Source: an uncultured Ruminococcus sp. (lineage in GTDB: Bacteria > Bacillota > Clostridia > Oscillospirales > Acutalibacteraceae). From it: a stretch of 64,000 nucleotides of DNA. Below are positions 58,901 to 64,000 of this stretch, piece after piece (position 1 is the stretch's first letter; each line of letters begins with the position of its first letter). The notes under the pieces are model-generated. The model made no database searches and was not told where the DNA came from. It was given only the letters and a program-made list of their open reading frames with translations. The position numbers were made by a program, and so were the translations under genes. The stretch covers positions 1-64,000 of the forward strand of contig CACZZB010000012.1 of assembly GCA_902785555.1 (NCBI GenBank), in the 5' to 3' direction.

Positions 58901-59863
58901 TTCCGAGGCTTCATTTACTATCCTGTTATTACATTCAAAAATATTTCCGAGTGAACGGAATCTTGAAAAACCTCTGTCAACATTTCCTATTGCCATGAAG
59001 TTCTTTTTGAATATCAATGAAAAGCATACTCCGTGACATGAATCCGTCACTATATAACTTGCATTGCTCAGATAATACAGCCAGTCCTCTACCTGTAAAT
59101 TCTCAATGCAGTTATCAAGACTGAGCTTTTTTCTGTTCTCGTCAAATCTCCACAAACTGCCGTCAAGGAGATTTATTATCTTCATACCGCCAAGTTTTTC
59201 GGATACACTCAGCAGTGCATCTCTTACTTCGGGGGATGGGTCAAGTATATATGCGGCAATGAAATTTTCCTGTTCATTCCTCTGTGACTTTTCTATAAGA
59301 GGTCTGTATACTTTTTCGGAATCGACAAGGAAGACAGGATTCAGAACTCTCTGAACGTCTACGCCATACATATCATGGCATATCCTTACTCCGTCAGCTT
59401 CTCTTACGGCAATGGCATTGAACCTTCTCATATATTTTGCTATTTCAAATCTTTGTTCGGGAGATGCAAAATCTATTTCATGTCCGAAAGAAGTCGCATA
59501 AGCAATTTTTCTCTTTGTGTCATCTGCAAAATCAAGATAAAATGTCTTGCCGAAATTCTGACTTATTCCGTAATTCCAAAGCTGATCCGAACCTATCAGA
59601 AATCCTTCGCATATATCATTCAGTTTCTTCAGGTCACTAAGGGCATATATTTCGCTTATATTATAATGCTCTTTTGCGAATCTTCTTGAATGTGTTTCGG
59701 AATGTTCTATATCGGTCTTACCGTCTTTATTAAGGGGCTTGTCTATCATCAGCACAGACTTTCCCATAGACTCGACAACACGATTCAAAGCATAGTAAGT
59801 CATGATAGTACCGTAATTGCAGCCCTGCCATACACCTACTATGCCTATATCGTATTTTTGCAT
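55973..59863 (-). CDS. fusion of two pyruvyl transferase domains and a MenD-like ThDP enzyme
   Basis: This 1296-residue protein has three enzymes in one chain. Domain 1 (1-355) is a polysaccharide pyruvyl transferase: GIVGVWQGCNYGTIMTYYAL, GSDQLWN, SYATSFGHE-like YATSFGHE, and TDSCHGVCFS. Domain 2 (about 388-745) repeats it: GIIGLWFGRNYGSMATYYAL, GSDQLWN, YGTSFG, TDSFHGTIFS. Domain 3 (about 763-1296) resembles MenD of the thiamine diphosphate enzymes: VISPSRENINLIRLF, VEDERSAGFYALG with the ThDP-activating Glu815, CCGSGSSAAQ, HIPILAVTADRSY and GPVHINIPVES. The usual GDGS/GDLS metal motif is replaced by IIDENEFIKDIN, followed by LLNDGG. It lies in an array with single pyruvyl transferase genes. 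The combined reaction is unknown. Confidence 0.85.
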   Translation of the reverse strand: MQKYDIGIVGVWQGCNYGTIMTYYALNRVVESMGKSVLMIDKPLNKDGKTDIEHSETHSRRFAKEHYNISEIYALSDLKKLNDICEGFLIGSDQLWNYGISQNFGKTFYLDFADDTKRKIAYATSFGHEIDFASPEQRFEIAKYMRRFNAIAVREADGVRICHDMYGVDVQRVLNPVFLVDSEKVYRPLIEKSQRNEQENFIAAYILDPSPEVRDALLSVSEKLGGMKIINLLDGSLWRFDENRKKLSLDNCIENLQVEDWLYYLSNASYIVTDSCHGVCFSLIFKKNFMAIGNVDRGFSRFRSLGNIFECNNRIVNEASELINNDTILQPVDYNRIGEIMEHERKRSLEWLENALSCPVEQKVGVAGIPEMPKKEVEPLLPEIANEDKKYDLGIIGLWFGRNYGSMATYYALHQTVVKMGYSVLMIENPLKPDHEIILNKSHPYNIANVFYNISEKKRLSKLYELNKECRGFLVGSDQLWNVGLSRPYKQMYYLGFVDDNTKKIAYGTSFGKPYKGTEEEKKVSSANLRRFDGVSVRDALSLDICKNSFGVKDVVQVCDPTFLCDIDDYYTLVDMAKLEEKEPYILAYVLDPNQDIGHRLEQLSIDKNIKVIVMLDEPPKNWETNKNRLDLTGRGNVEVKRDVDLYEWMWYYSHANAVFTDSFHGTIFSIIFKKPFVTLMNSKRGAERFLSLLEPIDLRYRLFESPECINERYDLFDGCDYEVPYQKLNRIREDSYNWLKNVLEKKKEPVKKIALSDEQNEQLTNDFRRCKEVVEYIKTYGINNVVISPSRENINLIRLFSSDPFFKIYTVEDERSAGFYALGVSQRLNRRVVLCCGSGSSAAQCMTALREAKIQHIPILAVTADRSYCSGQGDWAAVSQDNIFGDSVKKSVTLTTEFDGFSEWKLRRDICDAILELEHHSRGPVHINIPVESNIDQSFNNDDLTLLNKRTIDKINTISGDAAWKARADRLKQLKKILVIYGQNRPLSKQDEEAVNEFANKYNCVIVKDTLSNLNCDKALIPNDVINGLSDSDFCDNLWADAVITVGGQNSFSDKILKKLMSRGVAIGHWNVSENGEIVDIYHNTLRLFECSVGTFFRKFVRFAGDSVNNNVYYSTWKDECDKCAPPHTGRYSKLYAVERFVIGMPDDIIINVGTGKSMDYLNRFALKPSATVFATTKTNGGFGAISAFLGQAAADNKESYLIIDENEFIKDINAICVSEIKKNVHIMLLNDGGVGAVKKFGDNNIIPHKMDVVEALTKAVGFKYISSHNKEEFDGNISEFFAETDKPVIFEIFV

Positions 59864-59900
59864 AAGAAGCTACCTCCTCTTTATTAAATATATTTACAGC

Positions 59901-60965
59901 TCAGTTTACCGCTTTTTTCAGCCATTCAAGACAGCGTTTCTGTTCTGAAGAAATCTTCGAGGATATCCTGTTATAATCGGGAGCATTGAGCATTTCGGGA
60001 TTTTTGAGCATATCTTCGGGTGCATAGGCAAATTTATACTGTATATCCAGAAGTCGGCCTATCGAGTCGAATCTTGAATAGCCTCTGAATTTATTCGGCA
60101 ATGCAATGAAATTCTTCCTGAATATGATTGCAAGACACATTGTATGATAAGAGTCGGTTATTATTATCTCGGCATTTCTGATATAATTTATCCAGTCAGC
60201 CGTTTCAACGCCCTTTTCACGTTCAACGCCTATCTTTTCGACATTCTTGTCCGAAAGCCAATGGAATCCGTCAAGCAGATTTATTGTTTTCATTTCATTG
60301 CTGATATTTGAAAGAGTTTCGATAGATACTTTTTTATCTTCTGTCGGGTCAATGAGGCACGAAAGAATATATTTCTCTTTCGGAACATTTATCTTCGATT
60401 TATTTGCCATATCTTCATATAATTTTTTATCGCACAAAAATACAGGGTCTATAACTTCCTCGGCATTTATTCCGTATATATTTTTAAGGATATTTACACC
60501 GTTATCTTCCCTGACAGATATTTTATCAAATCTCTTGAAATATCCCTGCAAGACTTTTCTTTGAGCTTCCGGAGCAAAGTCTATTTCATGTCCGAATGAT
60601 GTTGCATAAGATATCTTGCGTTTATAATCAGCAGCAAAATCAAGATAAAACATCCTGCCGAAATTCTTGCTTACGGAATAATTCCAAAGCTGGTCTGAAC
60701 CTATCATAAACATATCACAGCACTGATTCAGACGGTGAAAATCCGCATTGCTGTTCATCGGAACAGATATGCCCTTATAATTATCCAAAGCAAATTTACG
60801 GGCATGAGTGTGACTTTCATCAAAATTAACGCCTACATTCGGTCTGTCTATCATCAATACAGATTTTCCCATATTTTCCAAAACTTTATTAAGGGCGTAA
60901 TATGTGATTATACTTCCGTAATTGCACTGATTCCACAAGCCAAACAATCCTATATCATATTTCAT
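59901..60965 (-). CDS. polysaccharide pyruvyl transferase family protein
   Basis: The 354-residue protein is a close relative of domain 1 of the downstream fusion. It has GLFGLWNQCNYGSIITYYAL, MIGSDQLWNYSVSKNFGRMF, SYATSFGHEIDFAP, FKRFDKISVREDNGV and ITDSYHTMCLAIIFRKNF. It is cytoplasmic with no membrane segment. It is the first of the three such genes in transcription order, 37 bases before the fusion gene, and is probably co-transcribed with it. Confidence 0.88.
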   Translation of the reverse strand: MKYDIGLFGLWNQCNYGSIITYYALNKVLENMGKSVLMIDRPNVGVNFDESHTHARKFALDNYKGISVPMNSNADFHRLNQCCDMFMIGSDQLWNYSVSKNFGRMFYLDFAADYKRKISYATSFGHEIDFAPEAQRKVLQGYFKRFDKISVREDNGVNILKNIYGINAEEVIDPVFLCDKKLYEDMANKSKINVPKEKYILSCLIDPTEDKKVSIETLSNISNEMKTINLLDGFHWLSDKNVEKIGVEREKGVETADWINYIRNAEIIITDSYHTMCLAIIFRKNFIALPNKFRGYSRFDSIGRLLDIQYKFAYAPEDMLKNPEMLNAPDYNRISSKISSEQKRCLEWLKKAVN

Positions 60966-60987
60966 TTGAATATCCGTTACTGAAAAC

Positions 60988-62330
60988 TTATAAAAAGTTA
61001 TAAAAACAACTTTTATGTTTCATTCCTTGTTCACTGTGTCCATTTTCAATAATAAATCTACTCATGTTTGATATGACACTCCAAAGGCTTAAATTCCCCA
61101 CTAACGTATGGGTACATATTAACGGCACTTGTTTTAGCTATGCCGTTAAATGATAGTATCTCATCAAATTAACGCTTGCCTGATAATCTCTGTCAACAGT
61201 GTTTCCGCAGTTATCACAATGATATATTCTATCGGACAATTTCAGATTTTTCTTGATACTTCCACAACAAATACATTTTTTGCTTGACGGATAATATCTG
61301 TCTGCCGTGATAAATTCAATATGATTCCATCGGCATTTATACTGTATCTGCCTGTAAAACTCATAGAAACACTGTTCCTGTACAGCTTTGGCAAGGTGTT
61401 TGTTCTTCATCATGCCTTTGACATTCAAATCTTCCATTACAATAAACTTTGGCTGTCGGCTTACTATTTCGGAAGTAGCTTTATGAATATGGTCATGACG
61501 AATATTTGTCAATTTGTGATTGATTTTTAAAAGTTGTTTTTCATTTTTTATAATATTGCGTGTTTTACAGTAACACACTCCTTTCTTATTTTTTGAATAT
61601 TTTTTAGATATTCTGCGTTGCAATCTACGCTTTTTCTTTTTTAATTTTCTGACTTTTGCAGTTTTATTGATATTTTTATATTCTGCTTTGTCAGAACATA
61701 CGGCAAGAGTTTTAATGCCAATGTCTATCCCGATACCGTCATTCAAGGGCTTGTTGGTGTTTTCAGGTATTTCAATTCCTACGGAAATATACCAATTTAT
61801 GCCGTCAAATGTCACTCTTGGATTTGAATACTTTGCATTGACAGGTATCCTGCCCTTTTCTGCAAGTCTGATATGATTGAATCTCTGTTTGTTGGCTCTT
61901 TTGCTTGTTGTCAGCTTTTCAAGTTTGACATGAGTATCCGTAAAGCTGATTTTATCAGTATCAACATAAAAACTCGGCTTTGATTTTCTTCGACTCTTGT
62001 AATTCGGAAACTCCGTAATTCCATTAAAGAAATTCAGATAAGCATTACAGGCATCTTTTACAGCTTGCTTGGCTATGTTGTTGCTGTAATTATTCAGCCA
62101 CATAAATTTTTCATGTGTTTGTTATCACAATCATAATTTATCTGTTCATAATCAAGCACCCAATTATAAATAAATCTTGCTGTTCCTGCACATTCAAATA
62201 GTTTTGTTTGTTGTCTGTTATTTGGACACAACATGACTTTTACTGTTTTTATCACACTTTTCACCACCTTTGGTTTTAGTGTAACATTCTGAAAGCATAA
62301 AAGTCAACATAGTTTTATAACTTTTTATAA
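60988..62330. mobile_element. tnpB-only IS200/IS605-type element, with 18-bp flanking inverted repeats
   Basis: The segment holds a broken tnpB and no tnpA. Downstream of tnpB (61078-61146) lie a perfect 9-bp hairpin TTAACGGCA...TGCCGTTAA and a CCCA...TGGG hairpin followed by GAATTTAAGCC, the structures expected at the right end and omega-RNA of such elements. TTATAAAAAGTTATAAAA (60988-61005) and its exact reverse complement (62313-62330) flank it. IS605 elements do not normally carry terminal inverted repeats, so the true ends may lie inside. Confidence 0.65.
61138..62255 (-). pseudogene. tnpB: TnpB RNA-guided nuclease, frameshifted near the N-terminus
   Basis: From the GTG at 62255 the frame reads the TnpB N-terminus (IKTVKVMLCPNNRQQTKLFE, then ARFIYNWVLDYEQINYD) but stops after 53 residues at 62094. 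The rest is in another frame (62103-61138) beginning MWLNNYSNNIAKQAVKD. Compared with intact relatives about 20 residues between the two parts are missing. The catalytic half is complete: RuvC Asp in GIDIGIKTLAV, Glu in VMEDLNVKGM, the zinc ribbon CICCG...CDNCG and the last Asp in DRDYQASVN. TnpB cuts DNA guided by omega-RNA; this copy probably lacks its full N-terminal wedge region. Confidence 0.85.
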
Positions 62331-62421
62331 AATTGTTTTAACTGTTACAAGCCTCCAAACATAATACATTATCTTTTTAATTATAACATAATCCGCTCAC
62401 TTTGACAACTCAAAAATTCTT

Positions 62422-64000
62422 TTAATTTTCAATTTCGGTTATATAAATATAATCTATCGCAATAAACGCACCGTTTCCTTTTACCTGTGACGCTCCAAAC
62501 ACAAATTCGTCAAAGATATTTGAAGTCGGCTGAAATGTCTGCTCCAATTCTATCCAATTTATACCGAGATTTTTTTCCGCCCTGTGAACGGCAACAACTT
62601 TTACGCTTTTACTGCCCGAATCCTTTATATGAAAATACAATACTTTTGAATCACTTTTAAATTTGAATCTTGCACTTATCCTGTAAGTTTTATTTTTATC
62701 AAGCATATTTCCCAAAGACAATACCGCATAATTTCCCGGTTTAGCCTGCCCCGGCTTTACTTTCAGATAAGTGACATTATCCGAGAAACTTTCCTCCCAT
62801 ACGGTTTTATCAAACCTGAAGTGAAGTGCTTTGCTGTCAAACTGCAGGGGATTACTTCCACCGACTGCATTTTTTATTCCCCTGTCGGGCTTTAACGCAT
62901 AATTTGCGGCTTCCTCAAACGGCATGAATCTTATTGCTTTATAAAAATCCTTATTTTTCTGACTATACTTATTTTTTCCCTCATAGACAAAACCGTTTCC
63001 GCCTACCCATTCAACAGGCTCTTTTTTCTTCCATTTTATCATGCTTTCGGGGATACTCTCAAAAAATCTCTTTCCTTTATCGTTATTCACGAATACACAT
63101 GAAACACCTTTTCCGTATGGTATCCCATCTTCATGCGATTTTATCCCCCAGAAATCCCCAAGCGATATATCTCCGAAACGCTGTCTTGACTGAAATTTAC
63201 AGTTGGCACAATGCTCAGACAACATCAGCTCACTATGGAAAACTCTCTGATATTCGTCTTCCGCACTTCCGTGCCTTACACTTTCATTGCTGTTGTCATT
63301 GACCTTTACCGTGAAACAGTCCCAGCAGTTATCACCGTTTTTATACCTGAATTCATATTCTTTCAAATCATCAAAACAGCTTTGAGTATATTTCTTGAAA
63401 AACATCGGTGAAGGCGAGTAATGACAGAATATATCAACTATCAAAAGATTCTCATAATCTTTTTTGAGATAATTCCTCAAACCTGCCGCCTGACATCCGC
63501 ATCCCGAAAATAATACAAATCTGCCTTGATTTAAATACTCTTTGATTTTTTTATAAGTATTACCGAGATAACTCTGCAAATATTTTGATTTCCTTAATTT
63601 CGGCATGTCTTCTTTTTTATCTATGATTATATGCTCAACTGTGAAGTCGTCTTTCCATGCACCGCCTGCAACTACTCCCCCACGCCTGAACACTTCATCA
63701 GCAAGGAGTGAAAATACTCCTCCGCTTGAACTTTGCATTAAAATTTCCTCGTCAGAAGTTATGAAAGAATAGCACTCGGGCATTTCGGGATTTTTTGCAG
63801 GCTGTTTCAGCACAGGACACGTTTTTGAACACAGCCCACAGTTGATGCACTTTCCGGGTTCAATAGATGTACAGTAATAACCGTATTTATCGGACTTCAA
63901 TGACAATGCACCTTTCGGACATACATTCACACACGCACTGCATCCTACACATAAATTAAGGTCAAGTGTACTTGTGACTGCTTTATCTGTCGGATTTTCA
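62422..64000 (-). CDS. F420-hydrogenase/dehydrogenase beta-subunit-like protein, partial
   Basis: The frame is open at the right edge: before the ATG at 63930 it continues upstream with LNLCVGCSACVNVCPKGA, so the true start is outside. Two Fe4S4 motifs are present (CVGCSACVNVCP and CINCGLCSKTCP), then the FrhB-type domain: SSSGGVFSLLADEVFRRGG, FSGCGCQAAGLRNYL, DIFCHYSPSP, and CANCKFQSRQRFGDISLGDFWG. The last 130 residues are a beta-sandwich-like extension (KVKPGQAKPGNYAVLSLGN through AFIAIDYIYITEI) resembling a carbohydrate-binding module. Proteins of this kind often lie beside polysaccharide pyruvyl transferase genes, where their redox role on sugars is unknown. Confidence 0.82.
   Translation of the reverse strand, partial: ENPTDKAVTSTLDLNLCVGCSACVNVCPKGALSLKSDKYGYYCTSIEPGKCINCGLCSKTCPVLKQPAKNPEMPECYSFITSDEEILMQSSSGGVFSLLADEVFRRGGVVAGGAWKDDFTVEHIIIDKKEDMPKLRKSKYLQSYLGNTYKKIKEYLNQGRFVLFSGCGCQAAGLRNYLKKDYENLLIVDIFCHYSPSPMFFKKYTQSCFDDLKEYEFRYKNGDNCWDCFTVKVNDNSNESVRHGSAEDEYQRVFHSELMLSEHCANCKFQSRQRFGDISLGDFWGIKSHEDGIPYGKGVSCVFVNNDKGKRFFESIPESMIKWKKKEPVEWVGGNGFVYEGKNKYSQKNKDFYKAIRFMPFEEAANYALKPDRGIKNAVGGSNPLQFDSKALHFRFDKTVWEESFSDNVTYLKVKPGQAKPGNYAVLSLGNMLDKNKTYRISARFKFKSDSKVLYFHIKDSGSKSVKVVAVHRAEKNLGINWIELEQTFQPTSNIFDEFVFGASQVKGNGAFIAIDYIYITEIEN

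Overview
The window looks like a chromosomal segment of a low-GC, Gram-positive, spore-forming member of the Clostridia. It most resembles the Ruminococcus/Oscillospiraceae group; this placement rests on family-level resemblance, not on a search. Supporting signs are a SpoVM micro-protein, SpoVAC, a class B sortase, strong AGGAGG-type ribosome binding sites, TTG and GTG starts, and many Rho-independent terminators.

Bases 1 to about 20,950 are an accessory region, a mosaic of integrative-element parts ending at the 3' end of guaA. From left to right it holds: a TnpW-like gene beside the 28-codon stub of a large serine recombinase; a degenerate direct-repeat array; a helix-turn-helix gene behind an attenuator; a tyrosine recombinase broken by a deletion; and a six-gene operon (3556-12966). 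The operon encodes a HerA/VirB4-type ATPase with a Ser/Gly-rich insert, a small charged protein, a protein with Ig-like domains, a lid-less Hsp70, a membrane TPR protein with a degenerate J-domain, and a protein whose C-terminus resembles polymorphic-toxin domains. Then come a second helix-turn-helix gene, a gene split by an amber codon, an Mrr-type nuclease, a MobC-like gene, an apparently intact integrase with its excisionase-like partner and XRE regulator, a frameshifted AAA-ATPase/PD-(D/E)XK gene and a possible lipoprotein.

The main discovery candidate lies in front of the six-gene operon. Two perfect 25-bp inverted repeats (3257-3281 and 3504-3528) enclose a strong promoter. In this copy it points away from the operon, and a terminator that works only for leftward transcripts stands just outside the left repeat. 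This is the layout of an invertible, phase-variable promoter in the OFF position, beside the remains of a recombinase.

Bases 20,996-30,349 are a minus-strand nucleotide operon, purC-purF-purB-AIM24-purA-glmS-guaA, with a promoter before purC. Divergent to it is gdhA. PurF, GlmS and GuaA all use glutamine, and GdhA makes its precursor glutamate. Bases 32,000-51,400 are housekeeping: sporulation genes (small membrane protein, spoVM, spoVAC), a PAP2 phosphatase, a CinA-like/sortase B fusion, thiI with its cysteine desulfurase, nadA, a ROK glucokinase, rlmH, a WalJ-type hydrolase, murA, an M18 peptidase, a lytic transglycosylase, coaE, the Sua5/TsaC gene, prfA, DUF951 and dacF. An orphan tRNA-Gln 3' fragment lies before dacF.

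Bases 51,600-64,000 are a surface-polysaccharide locus: a sugar transferase with a damaged start, a YcxB-like protein, a GlfT2-like glycosyltransferase, three polysaccharide pyruvyl transferase family genes (one a 1296-residue fusion of two such domains with a MenD-like ThDP enzyme), a broken tnpB element, and an F420-dehydrogenase beta-like protein that runs off the right edge. Short dispersed repeats based on GCTAATT and CTCACTNCTCA units sit at gene ends in the core part but were not seen in the accessory region.
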